Below, in pieces: positions 34,216 through 47,118 of a stretch of DNA of 62,236 nucleotides. Numbering within the stretch: the first letter of the stretch is position 1; each line of letters starts with the position of its first letter. Location: the NCBI GenBank assembly GCA_002101905.1, contig LQPU01000043.1, positions 1-62,236 of the forward strand. Reading direction: 5' to 3'. Both the position numbers and the translations under genes were made by a program. The notes beneath the pieces were generated by a model. It did no database searches. It worked only from the letters and a program-made list of their open reading frames with translations, and had not been told where the DNA came from. The stretch is from Mycobacterium shimoidei (GTDB taxonomy: Bacteria; Actinomycetota; Actinomycetes; Mycobacteriales; Mycobacteriaceae).

Positions 34216-35196
34216 CTAGTGCAGGATCTTGGCCATCATCGGAGGCAGTTGATCGGCCAGCAGCGGGTAACTCAACGGCGAGGCGAAGGCGATCGCCCCG
34301 GCTTGGTCCTTGGTGGTGAACACGCTGCGCGACGCCAGACTCGCCGCGTCGGGATCGGCCATGAGGGCCGCATGATCGTCCTCGCTGTCGGTTGTCCAGA
34401 TAAGCAGATCGGCGGCACCGAGCACGGGTTTGATCTGGTCTCGCGGCACGAACGCGCGGTGCGAATCGACGGCGAATTCGTTGACGCCCTCGGCGATGAC
34501 CAGACCCATCTGGGTCAAGAACTCGGCGCGCCAACCCGTCGTCGCGATCGCGTTGTCCTGGTAGAGCGTGCCCTGCAGTAGCAGCACCTTTTTGCCCTTG
34601 AATCCCCGATTGGCGTCCGCAACATCGGCGAACCGCTTGTCCACACCGTCGATCAGCGACTTCATCTGATCGCTCTGAAACACCGCTTGGCCGATCGCGG
34701 TCGCTTGGACCTTCCACGGCTCGAAGAACGCGTCGCCGTCGGACTGTGGAATCGTCGGAGCGATGGCCGACAGCTTCTGGTAGGTGTCGGCGTCCACCCC
34801 GGCATCGGTGGCCACGATCAAATCGGGTTTGAGACGGGCGATCTGCTCGATCGAGATTCCGTTGTCAAGGCTCAAGACAACGGGTTTGGCGTCGCCGAGT
34901 TTGGGCTGGGCCCAAGGCCATACGGCGAACGGCTGGTCGCCGAACCAGTTGGTCACCGCGATCGGGACGACTCCGACGGCCAGCAGATCGTCATGGCAGG
35001 TGTAGCCGGCGCTGACGACCCGCTTGGGTGGCTCCGGCACGGTCGTCTCACCGAAGGCGTGCGTGATCGTCACCGGCTGGCCAGCGGTGTCGCTGGATTC
35101 GGCTTTGTGCGACGAGCAAGCCGCCGAGGTGGCTGTGAGCAGCCCGGCGGCCCCGGCAGCGCGCAGGAATCCGCGTCGACTCCATTGCTGGTGCAT
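34216..35196 (-). CDS. Periplasmic iron-siderophore-type binding lipoprotein (Rv0265c-like)
   Basis: The 326-residue protein has a twin-arginine-type signal (SRRGFLRAAG at residues 6-15) ending in a lipobox with Cys27, so it is probably folded before export and lipid-anchored. The rest is a two-lobed FepB/FhuD-type binding protein: KRVVSAGYTCHDDLLAVGV near 65, KPDLIVATDAGVD near 130, VLLLQGTLYQDN near 215. It should bind a ferric siderophore or a similar ligand for an ABC importer. No permease or ATPase gene is adjacent. The ATG at 35196 is chosen because the signal begins there; the upstream open frame overlaps oplA. It lies 50 bases past the oplA stop. Confidence 0.87.
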   Translation of the reverse strand: MHQQWSRRGFLRAAGAAGLLTATSAACSSHKAESSDTAGQPVTITHAFGETTVPEPPKRVVSAGYTCHDDLLAVGVVPIAVTNWFGDQPFAVWPWAQPKLGDAKPVVLSLDNGISIEQIARLKPDLIVATDAGVDADTYQKLSAIAPTIPQSDGDAFFEPWKVQATAIGQAVFQSDQMKSLIDGVDKRFADVADANRGFKGKKVLLLQGTLYQDNAIATTGWRAEFLTQMGLVIAEGVNEFAVDSHRAFVPRDQIKPVLGAADLLIWTTDSEDDHAALMADPDAASLASRSVFTTKDQAGAIAFASPLSYPLLADQLPPMMAKILH

Positions 35197-35245
35197 CGCT
35201 TGAGGCCTCACGTCAGGGGTGGTGTCGAGAGCAATTCTCTCGCAC

Positions 35246-38857
<3,612 letters not shown>

Positions 38858-38943
38858 CCGGACTCCCTTTCATGGCTCCCCAACCTTATCGAGCCGGGAG
38901 TAAAACCGCCGGGGTCGAAACCCGACGGCAGCATCTGGGTTGC

Positions 38944-39600
38944 TCAGCGAAAGATGTTGACGGTCTCGGGCAGGCCGAACCCGTTCGGGTCGAGGCGTCC
39001 GGTCCCGACCAGCAGGAAGTCGTGGGCGGCGATGCCGGTGACGTCGGCAAAGTCGGTGGCCGGTATGCCGATGACGCGTGCGATGCGCGGATCCGTCGCG
39101 GACTGGTCATCTCGGCTGAGCGCGCCGAGCACGAAGTCGAGGCTGGCGTCGAGCCCCGGTCCGGGGTCGAATGCCTGGCCGAGGGCGGCTCGAATGTCGT
39201 CGGCGTGCACGTAGGCATCATTTACCAGCGCGTGCACGCCCTGCCCGACGGTGAAATCGGGGATCGGGCTCGGGCCGGCCCAGGACGTGTCATCCAAGAC
39301 AGCTGCGAGTTGACCCACCGAGTCTCGCGCCGCGAGCAGTTGCTCGGCGAGCGCGCTTGGCTGTTCGTCGCGCAGGGCGGCCGCCTGTTCATCGGCGGTA
39401 CGGGTGCCTGCGGTCCCGGAAATCACGTCGGACGCCTGGCCGACGACGTGGGCAGCGACATCACACACCTGCCACCCGACACAGCGTGTCGGTTGGTGCA
39501 ATGCCGAATCATCGAGTGACGCAACGAGGTTGGCGAATAATCGGTACTCTTCGAGCAGCGCAGTGAATGTGCTTTCCCGATCCGGTTCGGATCGCCTCAT
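38944..39600 (-). CDS. Mycothiol-dependent maleylpyruvate isomerase family (DinB-like) protein
   Basis: The 218-residue protein fits the TIGR03083-type actinobacterial family. It is a DinB four-helix bundle with the conserved CVGWQVCDVAAHVVGQASD region near residue 40 and DAYVHADDIRAALG near 128, whose histidines are the probable metal ligands. Relatives bind zinc and use mycothiol as cofactor. The reaction here is unknown. The ATG at 39600 overlaps the stop of the F420-type oxidoreductase gene (ATGA), so the two are coupled and probably work on one substrate. A longer in-frame start at 39678 lies inside that gene and is not favoured. Confidence 0.82.
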   Translation of the reverse strand: MRRSEPDRESTFTALLEEYRLFANLVASLDDSALHQPTRCVGWQVCDVAAHVVGQASDVISGTAGTRTADEQAAALRDEQPSALAEQLLAARDSVGQLAAVLDDTSWAGPSPIPDFTVGQGVHALVNDAYVHADDIRAALGQAFDPGPGLDASLDFVLGALSRDDQSATDPRIARVIGIPATDFADVTGIAAHDFLLVGTGRLDPNGFGLPETVNIFR

Positions 39601-40538
39601 GTGAGTGCCTCCTTGACTTGACGAAGCTGCTTGAGCTGATCGAGGAATGCGTTCGGGCCCAGCACGCCGATCCGGCACACGAGGTGACGGGCTCCGGCAT
39701 CGACGTAGCGGCGCAGGGCGGCGGCGACGACGTCAGGCGGTCCAGCAGCGAATGCCTGAATCTGTTCTACGACCTCGAGTGGGAATCCGTATGTCTGCGT
39801 GGTGAACTCGTCGAGCACAGCGCGTCCGCCATCCGCGGCGTCGGTCACCAGGACCGTCACGAAGAGCGCCGGGGTGAGGTCTGCCGGCCGCCCGGCGCCC
39901 TCGGCGGCAGCTCGCACCTCAGCCAGGCCCGATGAGAACCCTTCGGGCGTTGGCGGGTACGGCAACCATCCGTCGTAGAGCGCACCTGCCCGGGCCCGAG
40001 CCCGCGGGGTATCGGCGGCAAGCCACACCGGCGGACCTGTTCTGGTGAAAGGTGTTGTACTGCCTGGTATATCGTCGAGGTGCAGAACTTTGCCGTGAAA
40101 CGAGACCGATTCCCCTCCGGCCCACAACCTGCGCCACAGCGCGACGGTGTCGTCGAGGCGTGCGAATCGGCGCGGCCACGGCACTTCCGAAGCGGCGTAC
40201 TCCACTTCGGACAAGCCGGGGAATCCGGCGCCAACCGCCACGATCAACCGGCCGTGCGCCAGCCGGTCGATGGAGGCGAGCACCTGCGCCGTCTGCACCG
40301 GCCTGCGCAGGGCCGGCTGTAACGCGGCGGTGCCCAGCGTGATCCGCTCGGTGACCGCCGCGGCGGCCGCCAAGAAGGTCAACGCTTCGATTCGTGCGCG
40401 TACCAGCGAGTCGTTGGCCCACAGCGAATCGAAACCGAGATCCTCTATGGTGCGGGCGAAATCGACGAGGCGGCGAAGATCGGTGCCCGCCCACTGATCG
40501 GCGGCGAGCGGCGGGAGCAAACCCATACGCAGTTCCAT
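39597..40538 (-). CDS. LLM-class F420-dependent oxidoreductase
   Basis: The 313-residue luciferase-like barrel protein has FARTIEDLGFDSLWANDS near residue 28, ITLGTAALQPALRRPVQTAQVLASIDRLAHGR near 66-97, and VGAGFPGLSEVEYAA near 102. These are the features of mycobacterial F420-using oxidoreductases rather than FMN monooxygenases, though the coenzyme cannot be proved from sequence. It ends overlapping the mycothiol-type isomerase by four bases and is divergent from an XRE regulator 84 bases away. These three genes are not in my memory of this locus in H37Rv, where narU and Rv0268c lie. They look like a small catabolic unit with its own regulator. Confidence 0.85.
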   Translation of the reverse strand: MELRMGLLPPLAADQWAGTDLRRLVDFARTIEDLGFDSLWANDSLVRARIEALTFLAAAAAVTERITLGTAALQPALRRPVQTAQVLASIDRLAHGRLIVAVGAGFPGLSEVEYAASEVPWPRRFARLDDTVALWRRLWAGGESVSFHGKVLHLDDIPGSTTPFTRTGPPVWLAADTPRARARAGALYDGWLPYPPTPEGFSSGLAEVRAAAEGAGRPADLTPALFVTVLVTDAADGGRAVLDEFTTQTYGFPLEVVEQIQAFAAGPPDVVAAALRRYVDAGARHLVCRIGVLGPNAFLDQLKQLRQVKEALT

Positions 40539-40622
40539 GCGCCGATCGTGTGGTGCTGACCCGCTGATGGCAACTCCCTGGAGGGTATAGCGGCCAGCGC
40601 GATGATCGGGTTGACTGGCGTT

Positions 40623-41402
40623 ATGTCGGAAGCCACCACCACCGACTTCGGCACAGTGCTACGCGACTTGCGCACTCGGCGCCGCCTGAGCCAGATGGAC
40701 CTGGCCATCGCCGCCGGCACCACACAGCGTCACCTGAGCTTTCTCGAACAGGGCCGGTCTGCGCCCGGGCGAGAAATCGTCACACGCCTCGCAGGGTCAC
40801 TCGATCTGACTCTGCGCGAACGCAATTGGCTGCTTTCGGCAGCAGGATTCGCGCCGGCCTACCCGGAATCGGCGCCCGATGCGCCGTTTTTCGAGCCGCT
40901 CCGGGAGGCGCTGCAGCACGTGCTCGACGGTCATCTGCCCTACCCGGCGATGGTCATGGACGGCTTCGGTGAACTCGTCGCCGCGAACGGTGCGTTTGGG
41001 CTGCTGACCGAGGATGTCGCGCCCTGGTTGCTGGAACCACCCGTCAACGTGTTGCGCGTCGCTTTGCATCCGGACGGCATGGCGCGGCGCACAGTCAACC
41101 TCGACGACTGGCGCCGCCACATCTTCGATGCCCTGGTCCTGCGGGGGCCCCACCCGCGCATCGACGCCCTGTTCGAGGAGTTGAAAGGCTACGGGTTGCC
41201 GGAGCCGGGACGTGAACCCTTCGAGTCGCTCGGGTTCGCCGTGCCACTGCACCTGCGCACCAGCGAGGGTGACGTGCATTTGGTCGCGACGATCTCGACC
41301 TTTGTCGGTGCGCTCGATGTCACGGTTTCGGAACTACGACTGGAGGCGTTTCTGCCCGCTGATCGAGAAACCGCGGAAATCCTCGCTCGCCGCTGGCGTT
41401 GA
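40623..41402 (+). CDS. XRE family regulator with MmyB-like ligand-binding domain
   Basis: The 259-residue protein has an N-terminal helix-turn-helix (FGTVLRDLRTRRRLSQMDLAIAAG, then TTQRHLSFLEQGRSAP). A C-terminal MmyB-type PAS-like domain follows, starting with the hinge HLPYPAMVMDGFGELVAANGAF near residue 110. MmyB-type regulators bind fatty acids and often control an adjacent oxidoreductase. It is divergent from the F420-type oxidoreductase, its likely target. ATG 40623 is preferred over ATG 40602 because the family starts close to the helix-turn-helix; neither has a strong ribosome site. The gene ends 10 bases before the converging LigD-type gene. Confidence 0.87.
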   Translation: MSEATTTDFGTVLRDLRTRRRLSQMDLAIAAGTTQRHLSFLEQGRSAPGREIVTRLAGSLDLTLRERNWLLSAAGFAPAYPESAPDAPFFEPLREALQHVLDGHLPYPAMVMDGFGELVAANGAFGLLTEDVAPWLLEPPVNVLRVALHPDGMARRTVNLDDWRRHIFDALVLRGPHPRIDALFEELKGYGLPEPGREPFESLGFAVPLHLRTSEGDVHLVATISTFVGALDVTVSELRLEAFLPADRETAEILARRWR

Positions 41403-41412
41403 CACAGCCGGG

Positions 41413-42648
41413 CTAACCGCGGCGGGGGTTGCCGGGCCATTTCGGCCAGGGGCTGTAGTCGGCGATCAGTTCCTCCTGCGGTGGCCGCTCGTCGGCGGGC
41501 ACATGCTGCAGGTTGATGCGGATTCGATACCAGATCGAACTAGGCCCGCGCATTCCGTCGACGAGCACGTCGGCCGGCTGCAGCCGCTTCGCCGCGGCCG
41601 GATAGCGGTCCCGCCAGGTGTCCAGTGCGGCCATCGCCTCGTCCTTGGTCTTGGTGCGGGCGATTTCGATGAGCGGCATCGGTGAGTGGCGACGACCCGC
41701 ACCGGCGCGTCTCCGCGATCCTTTGGGGCCTTTCTCGGCGGGCCCGAGTTCCTCGGCCAGCACCAGCAGCCGCTCCAGCCCTCCGACGGCGTCGTCCATA
41801 TCGGCCCAGGGATCCCCGATGTCGGCGAAGCGGTCCGGCACGCTGGCAATCGTGAACGCCGCCGGATCACAGTCGGCGACCTCGTCCCAGTGCAGCGGTG
41901 TGGACACCCGGGCATCCGGGGTCGCCCGCACCGAATACGCCGACGCGACAGTGCGGTCCTTCGCGTTCTGGTTGAAGTCGACGAACACACCGTGGCGTTC
42001 TTCCTTCCACCACCGGGCGGTGGCCAGGTCCGGCGCGCGCCGCTCGACCTCGCGCGCCAGCGCCTGGGCCGCCAGCCGGACCTGCCGAAACGACCAGTCG
42101 GGGGCGATGCGGGCGTAAATGTGAAACCCTCGTGACCCCGAGGTCTTCGGCCACGCGGTCAACCCGTAGTCCTCGAGTACCTCGCGGGCAACGGCCGCCA
42201 CCTCCACGATCTGGCGCCATTGCACGCCGGGCATCGGATCGAGGTCCACCCTCAGCTCGTCGGGATGGTCGAGATCTCCGGCGAGCACCGGATGCGGGTT
42301 GAGGTCGATGCAGCCGAGATTGATGACCCATGCCAAACCGGCTGCGTCGCGGATCACGGCTTCGGCGGCCGAAGTGCCCGACGCATAGCGCAGCTCGGCC
42401 ACATCGACCCACTCGGGCCGCTTCGCCGGCGCGCGCTTCTGGAAGACCGCCTCGTGGTCGATGCCCTTGACGAAGCGCTTCAAGATCATCGGACGCCCGG
42501 CCACGCCCCGCAGCGCGCCGTCCGCGACGGCCAGGTAGTAGTGAACCAGGTCGAGTTTGGTGATGCCGAGGTCACCGAAGATCACCTTGTCCGGGTGGGT
42601 GATCTCAACGTGGCGGCCGCCCACCTCGAGCGTCACCGAACCGGCCAT
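41413..42648 (-). CDS. LigD polymerase-domain-like protein (primase-polymerase, Rv0269c-like)
   Basis: The protein of about 411 residues resembles the stand-alone LigD-type polymerase/primase domain. Family marks include ITHPDKVIFGDLGITKLDLVHYY near residue 15, the metal-binding LRVDLDPMPGVQW near 132 with the Asp-x-Asp pair, and KTSGSRGFHIYARI near 165. A C-terminal extension of about 100 residues ends ADYSPWPKWPGNPRRG. Such proteins carry out DNA or RNA synthesis in repair and are related to the non-homologous end-joining polymerase. M. tuberculosis Rv0269c has this size. ATG 42648 is preferred over GTG 42669 and ATG 42657 because the family starts MAGS. It is divergent from fadD2 with a short gap. 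Confidence 0.88.
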   Translation of the reverse strand: MAGSVTLEVGGRHVEITHPDKVIFGDLGITKLDLVHYYLAVADGALRGVAGRPMILKRFVKGIDHEAVFQKRAPAKRPEWVDVAELRYASGTSAAEAVIRDAAGLAWVINLGCIDLNPHPVLAGDLDHPDELRVDLDPMPGVQWRQIVEVAAVAREVLEDYGLTAWPKTSGSRGFHIYARIAPDWSFRQVRLAAQALAREVERRAPDLATARWWKEERHGVFVDFNQNAKDRTVASAYSVRATPDARVSTPLHWDEVADCDPAAFTIASVPDRFADIGDPWADMDDAVGGLERLLVLAEELGPAEKGPKGSRRRAGAGRRHSPMPLIEIARTKTKDEAMAALDTWRDRYPAAAKRLQPADVLVDGMRGPSSIWYRIRINLQHVPADERPPQEELIADYSPWPKWPGNPRRG

Positions 42649-42704
42649 GCCGTTCATCGTAATTTGCACGTCGCAGTGCGACCTGGCTCACATATTGTGG
42701 GGTT

Positions 42705-44378
42705 ATGGCTACCATTCCTAGCCCGTTCGGGGCCGCGGCAAAAGTTCAGCAGTATGCGTCGCGGGGCCTGGCCGAGCTGCACTACTTCCGCAAGATCCTC
42801 GAAGCCGGTGGGCTCCCGATCAAGTCGCCACCGGATATGGCGGCGATGGTGAAGGACATCCGCAACTGGGGCGAGATCGGGATGCTGCCCGCGCTGCACG
42901 CGCGCCGCACCCCTGACAAGGTGGCGATCATCGACGACGAGGGCGAGTTGACCTGGCGGGAACTCGATGACGCTGCCCACGCGGTCGCTAACGCTCTGCT
43001 CGACAAGGGCGTGAGGGGTGGCGACGGCGTGGCCATCCTGGCCCGCAACAGTCGCTGGTTTTCCATCGCGGAGTACGGGTGCGCACGGGTCGGCGCCCGG
43101 ATCATTCTGCTCAACAGTTCGTTCTCCGGCCCGCAGATCAAGGAGGTGTCCGAGCGCGAAGGCGCCAAGCTGATCATCTACGACGACGAATACACCGCCG
43201 ACGTCAGCAAAGCAGAGCCGCCGCTGGGCAAGCTGCGGGCCCTGGGCACCAACCCCGACGCGGACACGGATTCGGGCAGCACCGACGAGACGCTTGCCGA
43301 TCTGATCAAACGCAGTAGCAACGCCCCCGCGCCCAAGGCGAGCAAACACTCCTCGATCATCATTTTGACCAGCGGCACCACCGGCACCCCCAAGGGCGCG
43401 AACCGCAGGACCCCGCCGACTCTGGCGCCGATCGGCGGCATCCTGTCGCATGTTCCGTTCAAGGCCGGCGAGGTGACGGCGCTGCCGGCGCCGATGTTCC
43501 ACGCGCTGGGCTTCCTGCACGCCACCATCGGGGCGTTCCTGGGTTCGACGCTGGTGCTGCACCGCAAATTCAAGCCGGCGACGGTGCTGGAAGACGTCGA
43601 GAAGCACCGCGTGACGGCGGTCGTCGTCGTCCCGGTGATGTTGGCGCGGATGCTCGATGCGCTGGAGAAGATGGAGAAAAAGCCGGACCTGTCCAGCTTG
43701 CGGATCATCTTCGCGTCCGGCTCGGCGTTGGGCGCCGACCTGGCCGAGCGAGCGCTCAAGGACCTCGGCCCCGTTCTGTACAACATGTACGGCTCGACCG
43801 AGATCGCGTTCGCCACCATCGCCGAACCCAAACATCTGCAACTGAATTCGTCGACAGCGGGTCCCGTCGTCAAAGGGGTGCGGGTCAAGATCTTCGACGA
43901 GAACGGCCAGGAGTTGCCCCGCGGCGAGGTCGGCCGGATCTTCGTCGGCACCAGTTTCCCGTTCGAGGGTTACACCGGCGGCGGCAACAAGCAGATCATC
44001 GACGGAATGCTGTCCTCAGGCGATGTCGGCTATTTCGACGAGCACGGCCTGCTCTACATCAGCGGCCGCGACGACGAGATGATCGTGTCCGGCGGCGAGA
44101 ATGTCTTCCCCGCCGAGGTCGAGGATTGCATCAGCGGGCATCCCGACGTGGTCGAGGCCACCGCGATCGGCGTCGACGACAAAGAGTGGGGCCAGCGGTT
44201 GCGCGCGTTCGTCGTCAAGAAAGAGGGCGCAGACATCGACGAGGACACCATCAAGAAATACGTGCGAGAACAGTTGGCACGCTACAAGGTGCCGCGTGAG
44301 GTGATCTTCCTCGACGAGTTGCCCCGCAACCCCACCGGCAAGATCCTCAAGCGCGAGCTCCGCGAAATGGACGTCTAA
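42705..44378 (+). CDS. fadD2: Fatty-acyl-CoA/AMP ligase FadD2
   Basis: The 557-residue adenylate-forming ligase has the ATP-binding loop ILTSGTTGTPKGANR near residue 220. MYGSTEIAFATIAEP follows near 365, the hinge YISGRDDEMIVSGGENVFP near 448, and the C-terminal catalytic lysine in PRNPTGKILKREL near 540. It activates long-chain fatty acids to acyl-AMP and acyl-CoA. The ATG at 42705 lies only 56 bases from the divergent LigD-type start. It matches Rv0270 (FadD2). Its 3' end meets the DinB gene with a 6-base gap. The next unit, fadE6, probably works on the same acyl-CoA products. Confidence 0.93.
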   Translation: MATIPSPFGAAAKVQQYASRGLAELHYFRKILEAGGLPIKSPPDMAAMVKDIRNWGEIGMLPALHARRTPDKVAIIDDEGELTWRELDDAAHAVANALLDKGVRGGDGVAILARNSRWFSIAEYGCARVGARIILLNSSFSGPQIKEVSEREGAKLIIYDDEYTADVSKAEPPLGKLRALGTNPDADTDSGSTDETLADLIKRSSNAPAPKASKHSSIIILTSGTTGTPKGANRRTPPTLAPIGGILSHVPFKAGEVTALPAPMFHALGFLHATIGAFLGSTLVLHRKFKPATVLEDVEKHRVTAVVVVPVMLARMLDALEKMEKKPDLSSLRIIFASGSALGADLAERALKDLGPVLYNMYGSTEIAFATIAEPKHLQLNSSTAGPVVKGVRVKIFDENGQELPRGEVGRIFVGTSFPFEGYTGGGNKQIIDGMLSSGDVGYFDEHGLLYISGRDDEMIVSGGENVFPAEVEDCISGHPDVVEATAIGVDDKEWGQRLRAFVVKKEGADIDEDTIKKYVREQLARYKVPREVIFLDELPRNPTGKILKRELREMDV

Positions 44379-44384
44379 CCTGGC

Positions 44385-44891
44385 TTAGCCGTCGAATCCG
44401 GTTGCACCGTCAAGCTGTTCGCGCAAGATGTCGAGTTGTCCGGTGTGGCGGGCGGTCTCTTCGATCATGTGCACATAGATCCAGCGCAGCGACACCGTGC
44501 CGAAACGACGGTGCGGCACGGCGTGATCCAACGGAAACCGCGCCGCGATGCGCCGGGACTCGTCGCACTGGGTTTGGTATTCCGCAACAAGTGTGGCCAG
44601 CGACTCCTCCGGAAGAAAGTCGAACTCCCACGACCGCTCGTGAGTGCGACGGTTGTCGTCGAGTCGCTCCTGCAACAGCTGGTCGAACCAGCCGTATTCC
44701 ACCCAGCGCAGATGCTTGACCAGCCCGCCGACCGTCGTCGCTGACACAACCAGCCGACGCCGGGCGTCGGCGTCGGACAGGCCGGAAACCTTGCGCACCA
44801 CGATATCTCGGTAGTCGTCGAGGAAGGCCTCCAGGTTTTGACGCTCGCCGGCGTCCGCACGGTTGCGGCGATCGGGCGCGGCGTCGGTCAT
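44385..44891 (-). CDS. DinB family protein (DUF664 type)
   Basis: The 168-residue four-helix-bundle protein has the DUF664/DinB pattern. The first histidine lies in GLVKHLRWVEYGWFD near residue 56. A second pair occurs in SLRWIYVHMIEETARHTGQLDILREQ near 135-160. These His residues are likely metal ligands. Actinobacterial members act in mycothiol-linked chemistry or have unknown roles. Its ATG at 44891 is seven bases past the fadE6 stop, so it is the last gene of that operon. In M. tuberculosis fadD2 and fadE6 are adjacent; I do not recall this gene between them. Confidence 0.8.
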   Translation of the reverse strand: MTDAAPDRRNRADAGERQNLEAFLDDYRDIVVRKVSGLSDADARRRLVVSATTVGGLVKHLRWVEYGWFDQLLQERLDDNRRTHERSWEFDFLPEESLATLVAEYQTQCDESRRIAARFPLDHAVPHRRFGTVSLRWIYVHMIEETARHTGQLDILREQLDGATGFDG

Positions 44892-44897
44892 GCCGGC

Positions 44898-47084
44898 CTA
44901 CGGGTCGCGGGGCAGGCCCAGCAACCGCTCGGCGATGATGTTGAGCTGCACCTCCGAGGTGCCGCCGTAGATGGTGGTGGCGCGGCTGGCCAGCAGGTAG
45001 TCGGCCCACTTGCCAAACAGCTGATCGGAGTCACCGATCGCGGCCTCGGTTCCGAAGGTGGACACCGCGAATTCGGCGTAGCCCTGAGCCGTGCGCATCG
45101 ACAGCAACTTCGAGATCGCCGCCGAGGGCATCGCATCGCCGCCGGCCAGCGTCAGCAGCGTCGAGCGCATGTTGAGCACCTTGGCGGCGTAGCCCTCGGC
45201 GATCAATTGTCCGGCCCGGTTCTGCGCGACCTGGTCGAACTGACCGTCACGCATGAACTCGACGAACCCGTCCAGGTTGGCCAGGAACGGCGCCTCGCTG
45301 CTACCGATCGAAACCCGTTCCGCGGTCAGCGTGGTGCGGCTGACCTCCCAGCCGCGGTTCACCTCGCCGAGCACCAACTCGTCGGGCACGAACACGTCGT
45401 CGATGAAGACCGTGTTGAACATCGCGCCACCGGTGAGCTCGCGCAGCGGTTTGACTTCCACCCCTTCGCTGCTCATGTCCAGCAGGAAATAGGTGATGCC
45501 GTTGTGTTTCGGAGCGCTCGGGTCCGTCCTGGCGAGCAGCATGCCCCACTGCGAGAACTGCGCGGCGGTGGTCCAGATCTTCTGGCCGGTGATCCGCCAC
45601 CCGCCCTCGGCCCTGGTCGCCTTGGTGCTCAATCCGGCCAGGTCGGATCCGGCACCCGGCTCGGAAAACAGCTGACACCAAATCATTTCGCCACGCAGGG
45701 TCGGCGGCAAGAACCGCTGCTTCTGTTCCTCGGTGCCAAACTCCACCACTGACGGCACCAGCCAGGCGGCGATGCCCATCTGCGGCCGCCTGACCCGCCC
45801 GGCGGTGAACTCCTGAGCAATGATGATCTGCTCGACCGGGCTGGCGTCCCGGCCCCACGGCTTGGGCAGGTACGGCAGCACCCAACCGCCCTCGGCGATC
45901 GCGGTCGTGCGCTCCTCGCGCGGCATCGCCTTGAGCGCGGCCACCTCCGCGCGGATCTCGGCGCGCAGCTTCTCGGTTTCCGGATCGAGATCGATGTTCA
46001 GTTCGCGCATCCCGGTGCTGGTCGCGGTGTCGACCACCCGTTGCGGGTAGTCGGTGCGACGGCCGAACGAGGCGGCCAGCATCAACGCCCGGCGGTAGTA
46101 CACGTTGGTGTCGTGCTCCCAGGTGAATCCGATGCCGCCGTGCACCTGGATGCAATCCTGCGTGCAGCGTTGAGCGGCCGCCGGGGCCAGCGTCGCCGCC
46201 ACCGCCGCGGCGAACTCGACCCCTGAATCTTTCCCGGAGGCGGCCTCGTCGATCGCGCGGGCAGCATCCCACACCGCGGCGGTGGCCCGCTCGGTGTCGG
46301 CGATCATCTCGGCGCACTTGTGTTTGATGGCCTGGAACTGGCCGATCGGCCGGCCGAATTGTTCGCGGATCTTGGCGTACTCCGACGCCGTGTCGGTGGC
46401 CCACCGCGCCACACCGATGGCCTCCGCCGACAGCAGCGTGGACATCAACGCGTGCGCGGTGGTCATGCTCAGGTTGCTCAGCAGCGCGTCGTCACCGACC
46501 TCGACGGCGTTGGCGCGCACGTGCGCGATCGGCCGCAGCGGGTCCACGCTTTTGACCGGCTCGATCTCGAGCTGCTCGGCGCGCAGCACCACCCATTCCT
46601 CGCCGCTGTCGATCGCTACCGGCAGCACTAGCACCGATGCCTGCGCCGCTGCGGGCACCGCCCGGACTTCCCCGCGGATCACCAACCCGTCACCGTGGCG
46701 GGTCGCGGTCAGCCCGGAACTCAGGGCATACGCGGCGATGGTCGTGCCCGACGCCAGGTCGTTGAGCACTTTCGTGTTCGGGTCGTGCGCCGAGATCAGC
46801 GCGCTGGCGATCGCCGACGGCACAAACGGGCCCGGCACCGCGCCGTACCCGAATTCGGCGAGCACCACGGCCAACTCCAAGATGCCGAACCCCTGGCCGC
46901 CGACGGTTTCGGCGAGGTGAACGCCCTGCAAGCCCTGCTCGGCCGCAGCCTGCCAGTACGGTGGCGGGTTGTCGACGGGTGTCTCCAGCGCGGCGTGCAG
47001 CACTTCCGACGGCGCTACCCGCGCCACCAGGGATCGCACTGAGTCGGCCAGGTCTTGATGCTCAGGGGTGATCGCGATCGGCAT
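44898..47084 (-). CDS. fadE6: Two-domain acyl-CoA dehydrogenase FadE6
   Basis: The 728-residue protein holds two acyl-CoA dehydrogenase units in tandem. The first covers about residues 1-360 and lacks a clear catalytic glutamate. The second covers about 370-728, with WCQLFSEPGAGSDLAGL near 490 and the closing IYGGTSEVQLNIIAERLLGLPRD. The arrangement matches Rv0271c. Double-length dehydrogenases of this type often oxidise branched or sterol-derived acyl-CoA; the substrate here is not shown. The ATG at 47084 follows GGAAGG by seven bases and is preferred over an upstream start. The operator-like AACCAACCGGTT lies 40 bases ahead of it, inside the 3' end of the preceding gene. Confidence 0.93.
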   Translation of the reverse strand: MPIAITPEHQDLADSVRSLVARVAPSEVLHAALETPVDNPPPYWQAAAEQGLQGVHLAETVGGQGFGILELAVVLAEFGYGAVPGPFVPSAIASALISAHDPNTKVLNDLASGTTIAAYALSSGLTATRHGDGLVIRGEVRAVPAAAQASVLVLPVAIDSGEEWVVLRAEQLEIEPVKSVDPLRPIAHVRANAVEVGDDALLSNLSMTTAHALMSTLLSAEAIGVARWATDTASEYAKIREQFGRPIGQFQAIKHKCAEMIADTERATAAVWDAARAIDEAASGKDSGVEFAAAVAATLAPAAAQRCTQDCIQVHGGIGFTWEHDTNVYYRRALMLAASFGRRTDYPQRVVDTATSTGMRELNIDLDPETEKLRAEIRAEVAALKAMPREERTTAIAEGGWVLPYLPKPWGRDASPVEQIIIAQEFTAGRVRRPQMGIAAWLVPSVVEFGTEEQKQRFLPPTLRGEMIWCQLFSEPGAGSDLAGLSTKATRAEGGWRITGQKIWTTAAQFSQWGMLLARTDPSAPKHNGITYFLLDMSSEGVEVKPLRELTGGAMFNTVFIDDVFVPDELVLGEVNRGWEVSRTTLTAERVSIGSSEAPFLANLDGFVEFMRDGQFDQVAQNRAGQLIAEGYAAKVLNMRSTLLTLAGGDAMPSAAISKLLSMRTAQGYAEFAVSTFGTEAAIGDSDQLFGKWADYLLASRATTIYGGTSEVQLNIIAERLLGLPRDP

Positions 47085-47118
47085 TGGTCGCCTTCCGTTG
47101 GGAGCTTGTCCCCCCAAT

